40,941 bases of DNA from Chlamydiota bacterium. Its GTDB lineage: Bacteria; Chlamydiota; Chlamydiia; Chlamydiales; Rhabdochlamydiaceae. Position 1 is the first letter of the stretch. Each line of letters starts with the position of its first letter. This document shows, piece by piece, positions 33,588-40,941 of the stretch. The stretch covers positions 1 through 40,941 of the forward strand of contig JABDAY010000014.1 of the NCBI GenBank assembly GCA_013288895.1. The letters run 5' to 3'. The notes under the pieces are model-generated. The model saw only the letters and a list, made by a program, of their open reading frames with translations, was not told the DNA's origin and did not search any database. The position numbers were made by a program, and so were the translations under genes.

Positions 33588-34741
33588 ATTTGTTCATCTC
33601 TTTCTAATTTAAAAATAGAACATTTTTCTTCCATTCCCCCTCCAGTGATCATAGTTGTGGGGCTCTCTTCACAGGTAAAATGATAACCTTTAGCATAATC
33701 TCTAACAACTGAGCTCTTAAGGAAGCACCCATTGATTTCTAGTCTTTGTAACTTTGGTAAACTTGTAAGACAAGGTATCACCGCGTTAGTTATCCAAGCC
33801 GGTTTATTAAGTATAAGCGTTCTAAGATTTTTTAGGAATTGTGATAAAAGAAAGATGAGGCGATCGTCGAAACGAGGGTATATACTATTATCATCAAGTT
33901 CAAGCTTCACCAACTTGTTTGTTTTAATATTATCTACAAGACTTTGCCCCCACTCCAGTGTAGGATGACCACAACGAATGGAGAGGCTCTTAAATTTATC
34001 AAATTCAGCATTTAATTCAGGAGTGTAACCCGCAAATGGGGAGAGGTCATCTCGGCAGGTCCCAAGCTGTAAATCCAGGGCGCAAGCACCATCTGGAGCT
34101 TTTAAGAGAGGAGGCAATTCTCTTTTTCGGGCATTCGAAATCGTTAAATGCCTTAATTGAGGACAATGACGGCGCACGTTCTCAAGAGCGGAATCAGATA
34201 ATGTGGGTTTTACAGGTTCAATATAATCCAATTTTCCATTATATTCTTTTTCATTGCCTGGAGCAGGGATCCTTAAAATAAGGACACGTAGCTGGGGGAA
34301 ACTTGGTCCTTTTTCAGCTGAGAATAATAATTGAAAACTCCCCATGTTAGCATCTACGTAAATGAAACCCGCATATTCTAAATTCAAAGAAGTGAGATCT
34401 CCTCTAGCCTGTAAAACAAGATCTGTACATCTTTGAGCTACATCAGCATAAGAAAGGCGCGGCTTTTTAGTAACATGTGCTTGGTGATCTAATAGTGACT
34501 GGCATTGTTTCAAGGCAGGGTCCCAATCAAAGGATCTCGTATGCATGATATTCGCCATCAATAATGCCTTAACGATGTGCGGAAGACGGGCATGCCAAGC
34601 CTTACAAACTCTTGCTGCGATACTGAATTCTGAAATATGCCCTAGATAGGCAAAAGGCAAAGAATCTCGGGGTTCACTAGGGGACGATGAAGGTGGTGCA
34701 TACGTGTGCGATGTTGCTAATGATCTTGAGGGTTCTGTCAT
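33584..34741 (-). CDS. F-box protein with leucine-rich repeats
   Basis: A 385-residue protein with AAGGAG before ATG 34741. Residues 1-25 are Ser/Pro-rich and disordered, like a type III signal. Residues 27-60 form an F-box-like helix set: DSLPFAYLGHISEFSIAARV, then CKAWHARLP. From about 110, leucine-rich repeats of the F-box/LRR type occur (LTSLNLEYAGF, LRVLILRIPA, LRHLTISNARK, LVKLELDDNSI, LRTLILNKPAW, LQRLEINGCFL). In eukaryotes the F-box binds SKP1 in SCF ubiquitin ligases and the LRRs choose the substrate. Expansions of such genes are known in amoeba-associated Chlamydiae. Coupled to the exported GNAT. Host SCF hijacking is inference. Confidence 0.82.
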   Translation of the reverse strand: MTEPSRSLATSHTYAPPSSSPSEPRDSLPFAYLGHISEFSIAARVCKAWHARLPHIVKALLMANIMHTRSFDWDPALKQCQSLLDHQAHVTKKPRLSYADVAQRCTDLVLQARGDLTSLNLEYAGFIYVDANMGSFQLLFSAEKGPSFPQLRVLILRIPAPGNEKEYNGKLDYIEPVKPTLSDSALENVRRHCPQLRHLTISNARKRELPPLLKAPDGACALDLQLGTCRDDLSPFAGYTPELNAEFDKFKSLSIRCGHPTLEWGQSLVDNIKTNKLVKLELDDNSIYPRFDDRLIFLLSQFLKNLRTLILNKPAWITNAVIPCLTSLPKLQRLEINGCFLKSSVVRDYAKGYHFTCEESPTTMITGGGMEEKCSIFKLERDEQI

Positions 34742-35005
34742 ATTTCTCCTTATAATTTAATTATAATATTAAATTTACATGAGATTCTAATTAATCATCC
34801 GTTTTTCTGCAAAGCATATTTATTTTTGTAGGCGCAAAATAGAAATGTCCTGTTTTAAATGCAGGCTGTACCTGAAAGTTATCTATGTTTTTTTTCAACG
34901 CAGAGGCGCCAAGTCGCTAAGACGCAAAGCAAAATACCCTCTTTGCGGATACGCACCTTGGTTAATGAAAAGCTCCAAGAACATCTTAAGTCTTAACGAG
35001 GGTGA
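34742..35005. other. Intergenic region with repeat block
   Basis: 264 bp without a gene between the F-box/LRR start and the nagZ-like stop. It contains CGCAGAGGCGCCAAGTCGCT and GACGCAAAG at 34898-34929, a degenerate repeat related in composition to those at 111 and 30441. The promoter of the F-box/LRR gene should lie near 34745-34800, which is AT-rich, but no confident -35/-10 pair was chosen. Confidence 0.5.
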
Positions 35006-36625
35006 CTATTCTTTGGATAGAGTGTCAACTGCTGCTTGCAAAGAGGCAACAGTAGGGCTGTAGGTCAAAACATATCTTCTAGCGTGATGAACACAGGAAG
35101 CATCATGGGGATCGCGCGTCACTATCAGAATGAGGGGCTTCTTTAGATTTAACTCAGAGATCAGCGCTAGTTGATCTGGATTTTTCCAGGCATTGTAGGA
35201 GAAAAAAACAATGATATCACTAGTAATAATAGATATCTGAATGAAAGTACGGTATGCTGGAGAAGGATTAAGCCCATCAAAGAAAGCAGGACTGTGCCCG
35301 TTAGTTTGAAAAGAGAGTTGCTCAACATTTGCTTGGAGCAGCTTTGGGGCAATCAAAGCGATCCTCTTTCCTGACATAGATCCTGAAGGAAACCATTGAT
35401 CTCTGATTTTTAGAGCTCTTCTTGCAATAGTGGCGCTTAAAGCTAAATGTGTATCTGTTGCTACAAGTTGCTTAAGAGGCCTCTCGATTTTCTGGCTAAG
35501 TGGGTAGCGCTTTTTAAGCTGTAAAATTCTTTCCACAGATGCATTGAGCTGCTGCTCGCCAATTCTCCCCGTTTTAACTGCTTGCACAAGAGCTGCGTGA
35601 ACTTTTTGTATATCCTCCACCATTAATTCCAAAGAAGAAGCCCCAACGAGTTGTTTGCCTCCTAGAATAAGCAGATCGCAGCCAGCACTTAATGCAGCGA
35701 TTGCAGCCTCCTCAACTGACCCCCCGCAATTTTGTAAGACCCCTTCCATCACCAGAGAATCAGAAACAACAACTCCCTCAAAGCCGATCTCTTTGCGCAA
35801 AATACCTTGAAGAATAGCCGAAGAAAGGGTCACACATTTTTTATCATCTAAAGCAGGAGCCATCAGATGAGCTGTCATAACAGCATCAGACTCCTTTGCC
35901 AATTGATAGAAGGGAGAAAGCTCTACCTTCATTAATTCTTCTTTAGATTTTTTAACTACGGGAAGAATCTTGTGAGGATCTGCATCGACGTTGCCATGGC
36001 CAATAAAATGCTTTAAGCAGGTTATCATGTTTGCTCTGTGATAACCTTTAAGGGCTTTATATCCGAATTCTGTGACGCTTCTAGCACTATCTCCATAAGA
36101 GCGGATACCAATCACCGGATTGTCAGGATTGTCATTGACATCTACCACAGGAGCAAGGTTCATATTAATGCCGACAGCCCGCATCTCTTTTCCCATAACA
36201 AAGGCGCTATCCTCTGCAAGATCGGTATTGCTCGTCATGCCAAGCGCCATATTTCCAGGAAACACGGTAAATCCGCTACTTAAGCGTGTAACAATACCCC
36301 CTTCTTGATCTGCAGCAATGAGCAAAGGAGGTGCACCGTCATTTGCCCGGTTCATCTGTTGCAAGCCGCCATTCAGCGCGCGTACCTGCTCAGGGGAATT
36401 TAATCCATTAGAAAAATTGTAGAGGATAATACCACCCACCTTCACTCCTTGAATCAACGCCCTTGCAGCATCATTCGCCGTCTCTCCATTAAAATGAGCC
36501 ATAATGACCTGCCCAACTTTCTCTTCGATGGTCATGGCTTTACCTATTTGCTCATGGCCACAGTTAACGCCTCTTTGGACGCCCACAGGATTCAAGAAAG
36601 CACTGGATGCTGAAGCTACACTCAT
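35006..36625 (-). CDS. GH3 beta-N-acetylhexosaminidase, NagZ-like
   Basis: A 539-residue protein with AAAGGA seven bases before ATG 36625. GH3 barrel: AADQEGGIVTRL (104-115), NLAPVVDVNDNPDNP, the NagZ signature KHFIGHG (205-211) with Asp216 and His218 (catalytic Asp-His pair in this family), and nucleophile Asp289 in VVVSDSLVMEG. It is longer than single-domain NagZ (about 340); residues 390-539 add a second GH3 C-domain. NagZ cleaves GlcNAc from muropeptides in peptidoglycan recycling. No signal peptide. It lies 10 bp after the TPR-like paralogue 2 stop. Pieces of this gene recur at 30303 and 32511. Confidence 0.9.
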   Translation of the reverse strand: MSVASASSAFLNPVGVQRGVNCGHEQIGKAMTIEEKVGQVIMAHFNGETANDAARALIQGVKVGGIILYNFSNGLNSPEQVRALNGGLQQMNRANDGAPPLLIAADQEGGIVTRLSSGFTVFPGNMALGMTSNTDLAEDSAFVMGKEMRAVGINMNLAPVVDVNDNPDNPVIGIRSYGDSARSVTEFGYKALKGYHRANMITCLKHFIGHGNVDADPHKILPVVKKSKEELMKVELSPFYQLAKESDAVMTAHLMAPALDDKKCVTLSSAILQGILRKEIGFEGVVVSDSLVMEGVLQNCGGSVEEAAIAALSAGCDLLILGGKQLVGASSLELMVEDIQKVHAALVQAVKTGRIGEQQLNASVERILQLKKRYPLSQKIERPLKQLVATDTHLALSATIARRALKIRDQWFPSGSMSGKRIALIAPKLLQANVEQLSFQTNGHSPAFFDGLNPSPAYRTFIQISIITSDIIVFFSYNAWKNPDQLALISELNLKKPLILIVTRDPHDASCVHHARRYVLTYSPTVASLQAAVDTLSKE

Positions 36626-36635
36626 AGAAAGTCCT

Positions 36636-37466
36636 TTATATTTTAGAGTTTGTCAAAGTTTCTCGCATCCAAACACTCGTAACCGTGCGGGCGTTCTTGA
36701 TCAATTCCTTTGCCTTCTCTATTTCCATATTTCCATCAGGGGTATAGTTCTTGATTATTTGATCTGCAAAACCTACCACCTCCGTAGCTTTTTGGCAAGA
36801 AATAGAAGTATATAAAAGAGAAATGTGTGTAATCCTCCCAACTACAGAAGAACAGTCTACAAGCAGATAAAATTCCTTAGACATGCCTCGAACTATCTCA
36901 AACGCCGCTTCCAAAGTCACTACAGCATCTCCTTCATCTATCAGTTTTTGTGCGCTAGCAATCTTACAGAGAATATCTACCGATTCCAGAGGAAGATCGT
37001 TACTTCTGCCATATTCTCGAGCTCTTTGCAAAAAGCTTTTTGCCTGATCGCTAGCCTTGGTCCCAATATGTCCTTTTGCAATTTCATAAAAAATCTCAGA
37101 CCACGCAAGAATAGGTGTCCTGTCATTGTGAGGGACTTGTTCTACCAAACTAACTGCCTGAATAATTTCAGCAGATAAAACAGTAGGAGCGAGTAAGCTC
37201 CTAACCTCGGCTATTTGGCACAACCACTGGATTTTATCCATCCCGAATAAGGTATTTGCTTGTGTAGCATCAACTGCACTTTTAGCTAAGGATAGTGTGA
37301 GTTGCGCAGAGCTGCAGCAGCCTTCACTATAAAGAGCTTTTGCTATTCTGCAATATTTTTCTACTTTTGGACCAGTCGAAGAAGAAGAATAAACCTCATA
37401 TAATTCTTGTCCTCGCATTAACACACCTGGGACAAGACTCGAAAGCCCTGAAAAAAGACTTGCCAT
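36636..37466 (-). CDS. TPR-like helical repeat protein, paralogue 2
   Basis: A 276-residue protein with GAGGA seven bases before ATG 37466. It shares with the 12077 gene the LVPGV N-terminus, KVEKYCRIAKALYSEGCCSS, LTLSLAKSAVDA, WLCQIAEVRSLLAPTVLSAE, FLQRAREYG, LCKIASAQ and a C-terminal EKAKELIKNAR. Helix pairs suggest TPR-type stacking. No signal peptide or membrane segment. It is in a probable two-gene transcript with the NagZ-like gene. Confidence 0.75.
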   Translation of the reverse strand: MASLFSGLSSLVPGVLMRGQELYEVYSSSSTGPKVEKYCRIAKALYSEGCCSSAQLTLSLAKSAVDATQANTLFGMDKIQWLCQIAEVRSLLAPTVLSAEIIQAVSLVEQVPHNDRTPILAWSEIFYEIAKGHIGTKASDQAKSFLQRAREYGRSNDLPLESVDILCKIASAQKLIDEGDAVVTLEAAFEIVRGMSKEFYLLVDCSSVVGRITHISLLYTSISCQKATEVVGFADQIIKNYTPDGNMEIEKAKELIKNARTVTSVWMRETLTNSKI

Positions 37467-37729
37467 AAATATTCCTCATCCTCTCAACTTTGTAGAAAAT
37501 CCCGTGCGAGACCGATACCGTTACCGAACCGAAGTTTTATCCTCCGAAAACCACGAAACTTGATATATTATATAATTTAGTGGAGTTTTTGAACAAGCAA
37601 ACAAAGAAATGACAGTTGTTTTTTGTAAGGCATATTTATAATGATACAAAAAAATTTGAAAAACAATCTTTATTCTATCTTAATTCATTTTATTGTATAA
37701 TTTCGGGAAAAATCAACGAGAATTTTTTT

Positions 37730-38920
37730 ATGGCACAAATAGCAGCTCCAGACCAAGCAGCAGCGGGATTTTGTATTATGCGCTGCACTCCTTCGCAAAA
37801 ACGTCTTGCAATCGTGTTGATTGCATTGTCTGCAATTGCGGGTGCAGTTGCTATGTGCGTTCTGGCTAAAACAGATGTTCTTTCTTGGAAAGTTTCGATT
37901 GGAACTTCCGTCGGATTGGTTGTAGTTGCTTGTGGCATGATTTATTTCTGCTGTAAAAAACCCCAAGTTGCTCAAGTTGCCGAAGAAAACGCTCATCATC
38001 CAGCTCCTCCTGCTATTATTGCACCCCCTATGCCATTAATATCTCCAGAACCCGCTGTTATTGCGCCCCCTGCGCCAATAGTACCTGCAATTTTTTCCGA
38101 AGAGCAACGTAGAAGGTTAGTCATAGAGAGAATACTCGAAGAGCCTCTACAAAGAAATGCAAATCTAGCCATTGTTCCCAGAGCAGGCCCCAACCTTTTT
38201 CAAATACACAATTTGGGACAGGATGTGGAACTGATGATGGCCATGTTCCTGAATCAAAGAGATCTCCTAGAACTTATGCGAGTGTCCCGCAATTTCAGGG
38301 TAGTTGCAAGCCATGATATACTATGGGAGCCAGTTCTTGGAAAATGTCGTATTTGGGGGCCTACAGCAATCTGGCGACGCGCTCGTGGAGAAGGGTATGA
38401 AGATGTTAACCCAAGGCAAATAAATCGAGCTCCTGCTTTACGACAACTTAAAGAGTATGTGGTTTCAGGGTTTGATCAAAATAATCTTACACGCGCTCAT
38501 TTTTTTGAGTGGGCGGCACGGTATTACAATCTAGGACCTGCGGGGTTTCAAAACATGCCCAGGTTGCAGCTTGACTCTCTTAACCCAGAAGTAATCAACA
38601 GAATCGATCCAGCAAGTATGCCCACCTCTATAATGAGAAGCGAGGTTTTAGATAGACACGCTCTTTTCATCCGTTTGAAAGATCATGCTGTGGAAGGCCC
38701 AGAAGTGATTCTTGCTTTTGTGCAAACGCAAGACCCAAAAAATGTGCTACAAATACCCAATGCTTACTGGGGCGAAGGAAATTTGCTCGATGTAAATTAT
38801 AGTAGAGACGGGCGTAATTACCATCAAAACTATGTTATTAGTATCATGAATAACCAACCTTTCGATAACGACCTTCCCGACGATGACCCCCGCCTGAGAA
38901 GAACCATCCGCTTAGCCTAG
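37730..38920 (+). CDS. Inc-like membrane protein with F-box domain
   Basis: 396 residues from ATG 37730; the open frame begins at 37616, but that extension is low-complexity and the internal Met precedes a normal domain order. Residues 25-46 and 53-75 are two close hydrophobic segments (bilobed, Inc type). They are followed by CCKK, a Pro/Ala-rich linker (88-120) and an F-box at about 162-205: NLGQDVELMMAMFLNQRDLL, then MRVSRNFRVVASHDILWEPV. The downstream WAARYYNLGPAGFQNMP region is unrecognised. The arrangement would hold an SCF-binding module on the cytoplasmic face of the inclusion membrane. The upstream 263-bp gap holds an AT-rich likely promoter. Known families: Inc proteins and F-box; the combination here is inference from sequence. 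Confidence 0.78.
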   Translation: MAQIAAPDQAAAGFCIMRCTPSQKRLAIVLIALSAIAGAVAMCVLAKTDVLSWKVSIGTSVGLVVVACGMIYFCCKKPQVAQVAEENAHHPAPPAIIAPPMPLISPEPAVIAPPAPIVPAIFSEEQRRRLVIERILEEPLQRNANLAIVPRAGPNLFQIHNLGQDVELMMAMFLNQRDLLELMRVSRNFRVVASHDILWEPVLGKCRIWGPTAIWRRARGEGYEDVNPRQINRAPALRQLKEYVVSGFDQNNLTRAHFFEWAARYYNLGPAGFQNMPRLQLDSLNPEVINRIDPASMPTSIMRSEVLDRHALFIRLKDHAVEGPEVILAFVQTQDPKNVLQIPNAYWGEGNLLDVNYSRDGRNYHQNYVISIMNNQPFDNDLPDDDPRLRRTIRLA

Positions 38921-38982
38921 CACATCCCTAAGACATTTTGGTGCCCGGCCCTCACGCCCTCTTCCCCCGGCCTTGAACGCTG

Positions 38983-39915
38983 TTAAATTTTGGTACGTAA
39001 GTAATTGTAAACATATGGCATTCCCGTGAAAAACATGGTAGCTCTAGGTGTAATTGCCCAAACACGCGCTATGGTTCCACTATAGAGCCCTCTGATACCT
39101 TCATTTTTAAGCACGCGGAGAGCACATTGTAATGCAGAGCGATCAGGAAAGTTTGCCGAGTCCATGCCACTTAATTGAACGCGTAATTTAAATACGCCGA
39201 AAGGGGTCGTCGTTGCAGCAGCGGTGCCCCAGCTAAGTCCATTGATAGCTGCTTGTAGACTGATAGGAAGTTGTTTAGTATTGCCCTCTTTGTTGTTAAG
39301 ACGGGTACGTAGCCCACCCGCTAAGAGTTCACCTATACCATTGATAGCGCCAAAATTAACAAGTTGAATCCAGAAGCCTCTATACAATGCTACAGGACCA
39401 TCATTTTTCAAGATTTCTAAGGCGATTTCTCGAGCTTTTTTATCGGCGAACTTCTGATTTTTGAGCTTGTGTGGAGCTTGTTGAATTTCACTTAGCACGG
39501 AAGAGGTTGTCCAGCCACAGAGAGAACCTGATATCTGCCCTCCATACCCAGATAAAAAATTAGCGGTATCTGTACCTCCAAAATACTCCCTTGTCAAATG
39601 AGAACCTACGCAGTAGGCCCCAGTTCCCATTACGCTCCCTGCTGCTATTACGGGAAATCCAGCATAACATCCCCGAAGTCCCTCTTTAGTTATCACTTTT
39701 ACGGCTGTGCTTAGCCATCCATCGGAAGACATTTTTGCTGCATTAGATGCAAATCTTCTTGTTTGAATGACAAGTGCTAGGTTGGTGACACCATCTGCAA
39801 ACAAACCGACTCCTCCGCCAGCCAGCATACGTGGGATTAAGTCTTCAGTTTTTGATGGTTCTCTTGTCGATGTGTTTTTATTTACCGTTGTTGAGTTAAG
39901 AAGGGGTAATGTCAT
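38983..39915 (-). CDS. Mitochondrial carrier family (SLC25) protein
   Basis: 310 residues, the length of eukaryotic carriers. Three similar units of roughly 100 residues each end in the carrier [E/D]G-x4-[Y/W]-x-G motif at regular spacing: EGLRGCYAGF (78-87), DGPVALYRGF (172-181), EGIRGLYSGT (272-281). The signature P-x-D/E-x2-K-x-R-x-Q is kept only in unit 3: Pro238, Lys243, Arg245, Gln247, with Gly in place of the acidic residue. In units 1 and 2 it is eroded to a terminal Gln (Gln51). Carriers move nucleotides or metabolites across the inner mitochondrial membrane. Legionella LncP is a precedent for an injected bacterial carrier. Divergence and prokaryotic context argue against contamination. 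Substrate unknown. Confidence 0.88.
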   Translation of the reverse strand: MTLPLLNSTTVNKNTSTREPSKTEDLIPRMLAGGGVGLFADGVTNLALVIQTRRFASNAAKMSSDGWLSTAVKVITKEGLRGCYAGFPVIAAGSVMGTGAYCVGSHLTREYFGGTDTANFLSGYGGQISGSLCGWTTSSVLSEIQQAPHKLKNQKFADKKAREIALEILKNDGPVALYRGFWIQLVNFGAINGIGELLAGGLRTRLNNKEGNTKQLPISLQAAINGLSWGTAAATTTPFGVFKLRVQLSGMDSANFPDRSALQCALRVLKNEGIRGLYSGTIARVWAITPRATMFFTGMPYVYNYLRTKI

Positions 39916-39941
39916 AGTCGTATTACCAATATTTGCAAAAA

Positions 39942-40487
39942 TTAATGAAAATCTCCGCCTGCTTCATAAGTTGAGGGAGGTAGCTGAGAAAGTTCCGTAG
40001 CAAGAACAACAGCCATCGGCGGCTTCTGTGCTTCCAGCCAATATTGAATCTGTAAAGCAAAAGATGCATGGGCTTGACCCAGATCCTTTGCCTCAAGATA
40101 AGCCATTGCCATCTGATCATAAACTTGAGACCATATAACAGGGCTTTGGCTTTTTACATCGGCAGATATTGTGGTGGCTAGATGGGCTGCTTGAGCAAGC
40201 TCCTCTGGTTTAGAAGTGGAAATCGAGCTTCTTTGCAATGCAATTTTACACAAGCATTTTATCTTATCTGCTGCTCCAAAACTAACATTTTCCCCATTGA
40301 CAGCTCTACTAGCTAACCATAGGGGTAAAAAGGCAGAACACCAAAAGCCTTGTTTATACCAACGCTTAGATACTTGGCAATATTCTTCTACCTTCTCTTG
40401 AATAGTCGGTTTAGACGAAACTGTGGATAGTTCTTTTACCATAGCTGGTCTACATACACCCGGCACAAGCGACACAAGAAATGCCAT
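39942..40487 (-). CDS. TPR-like helical repeat protein, paralogue 3 (short)
   Basis: A 181-residue protein related to paralogues 1 and 2: MAFLVSLVPGV, KVEEYCQVSKRWYKQGFWCS, FLPLWLASRAV, KIKCLCKIALQRSSIS, QVYDQMAMAYLEAKDLGQAH. It lacks the last 80-90 residues of the others, ending in PSTYEAGGDFH, so it is shortened or truncated. GGGGG lies about eight bases before ATG 40487. It lies 26 bp upstream of the mitochondrial-carrier gene in the same direction, so they may be co-expressed. Confidence 0.72.
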   Translation of the reverse strand: MAFLVSLVPGVCRPAMVKELSTVSSKPTIQEKVEEYCQVSKRWYKQGFWCSAFLPLWLASRAVNGENVSFGAADKIKCLCKIALQRSSISTSKPEELAQAAHLATTISADVKSQSPVIWSQVYDQMAMAYLEAKDLGQAHASFALQIQYWLEAQKPPMAVVLATELSQLPPSTYEAGGDFH

Positions 40488-40589
40488 AAATCTACCCCCT
40501 TTTTTAATTTTGCATCATTTATCGCATAAGCTTCCATTATATACAAATGAAAACCGGGACGCCCAAGTTGAGTTAGAAGTTATAAAGGA

Positions 40590-40847
40590 TTAATTTATGC
40601 AAATAGCCTGCAAAATCTCTTTCCTAGCCCGCAAGAAAAAACCACCTTCACTAGAATAAAGAAGAATACTTTCTCCCTCAAGAGCCCATTTTCTTAAACA
40701 ATCAATTTCGCTTTGATAATTGCAAGAAAATTCTGGTAATTTATATTGATCACTAACGATGTATGCTTTTGTTCCAAAAGGCACAGGAGCACCGTTACGG
40801 AAAGACTCTCCTTCTGCCAATAAAACACACTGTTTATACTGTTGCAT
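40590..40847 (-). CDS. Small hypothetical protein, 85 residues
   Basis: ATG 40847 has GGAG about six bases upstream. The product starts MQQYKQCVLLAEGESFRNGA, has a central IDCLRKWALEGESILLYSSE and ends in KEILQAICIN. No domain, signal or membrane segment recognised. It lies between paralogue 3 and the tRNA-like fragment at the window edge. Confidence 0.55.
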   Translation of the reverse strand: MQQYKQCVLLAEGESFRNGAPVPFGTKAYIVSDQYKLPEFSCNYQSEIDCLRKWALEGESILLYSSEGGFFLRARKEILQAICIN

Positions 40848-40875
40848 AATAACTCCATTCTCTTAAGAAGAAGAA

Positions 40876-40917
40876 CTCCGGGTGTAGGATTCGAACCTAC
40901 GACCAACGGATTAACAC
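40876..40917 (-). tRNA. 3' half of a tRNA-Asn(GTT)-like gene, probable att-type remnant
   Basis: On the minus strand the loop GTGTTAA (anticodon GTT) is followed by TCCGT, variable TGGTC, a perfect 5-7-5 T arm (GTAGG, TTCGAAT, CCTAC), acceptor ACCCGGA and discriminator G, as in tRNA-Asn. The bases just 5' (AGTGAG) do not pair with TCCGT and no D arm is seen in the remaining 24 bases. The gene therefore seems to be a 3' fragment, as left when an element integrates into a tRNA gene. If the full tRNA had a different arrangement, the window edge hides it. Confidence 0.45.
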
Positions 40918-40941
40918 TCACTTTAGGAGCAACATGTCACA

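Noticed and set aside
38983-39915. Host (amoeba) contamination explaining the mitochondrial carrier
   Set aside because: The gene has no intron, is closely spaced with bacterial genes on the same strand, and its carrier signatures are eroded unlike normal host carriers. Read-depth confirmation is still desirable.
40876-40941. Complete tRNA, or a tRNA with anticodon AAA
   Set aside because: An alternative loop CTAAAGT can be drawn, but its stem has two wobble pairs and the variable region would not fit. The 3' half instead matches tRNA-Asn with Asn-type discriminator G.
1-40941. CRISPR array
   Set aside because: No series of short direct repeats with regular spacers was seen; the repeats here are inverted or isolated.

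Overview
The window looks like accessory DNA from an amoeba-associated, host-dependent bacterium, most likely an environmental member of the Chlamydiota (Parachlamydiales-like). The evidence is a NUE-type SET-domain protein, several proteins with the paired (bilobed) hydrophobic domain typical of chlamydial inclusion-membrane proteins, F-box proteins, a DUF2147 lipoprotein and a large repeat-rich autotransporter. A Legionella-like host-adapted organism is the main alternative, because it carries similar effector classes. No rRNA, ribosomal protein or other phylogenetic anchor is present, so genus is not claimed.

Layout. 0.3-2 kb (minus): SET protein and an unknown protein with a mitochondrial-presequence-like N-terminus. 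2.3-6.6 kb: Cys-rich lipoprotein, TreT/GT4-like glycosyltransferase, Methyltransf_24-like protein, exported beta-repeat protein, DUF2147 lipoprotein. 6.7-12.9 kb: an alpha/beta-hydrolase-like protein and a sphingomyelinase-like EEP phosphodiesterase, both with bilobed membrane domains; a SnoaL-like protein; a tandem pair of NlpC/P60-like proteins; and the first of three TPR-like paralogues. 12.9-13.6 kb: a gene-free block of three successive inverted repeats, ending in a perfect 159-bp hairpin. 13.6-19.8 kb (minus): VOC protein, HEPN/MNT toxin-antitoxin pair, cyclase-family protein, exported GDPD, C39/papain-like protein, SLC12-like transporter. 19.8-24.4 kb: a MITE-like palindrome and an autotransporter interrupted by one in-frame stop. 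24.5-29.5 kb (plus): a compact SDR / GH63-like glucosidase / GMC oxidoreductase operon. 29.7-33 kb: a scar region with an AbiE-type remnant, a frameshifted SDR, a DUF2165 gene cut off by a deletion-riddled partial copy of the downstream nagZ-like gene, and repeats. 33-40.9 kb: exported GNAT coupled to an F-box/LRR protein, NagZ-like GH3 enzyme, a second TPR-like paralogue, an Inc-like F-box protein, a mitochondrial-carrier-family protein, a third TPR-like paralogue, a small protein, and the 3' half of a tRNA-Asn-like gene at the edge.

How it may fit together. Much of the window encodes proteins with eukaryote-like or host-directed domains: SET, F-box twice, mitochondrial carrier, sphingomyelinase-like EEP, papain-like protease, possible mitochondrial presequence. 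They are interspersed with decayed mobile or defence genes and inverted repeats. The simplest reading is an effector-rich, recombination-prone region. The most striking point is the coexistence of an Inc-like F-box protein, a bacterial mitochondrial carrier and a presequence-bearing protein, pointing to manipulation of host ubiquitination and mitochondria. That linkage is inference; the domains are seen in sequence.
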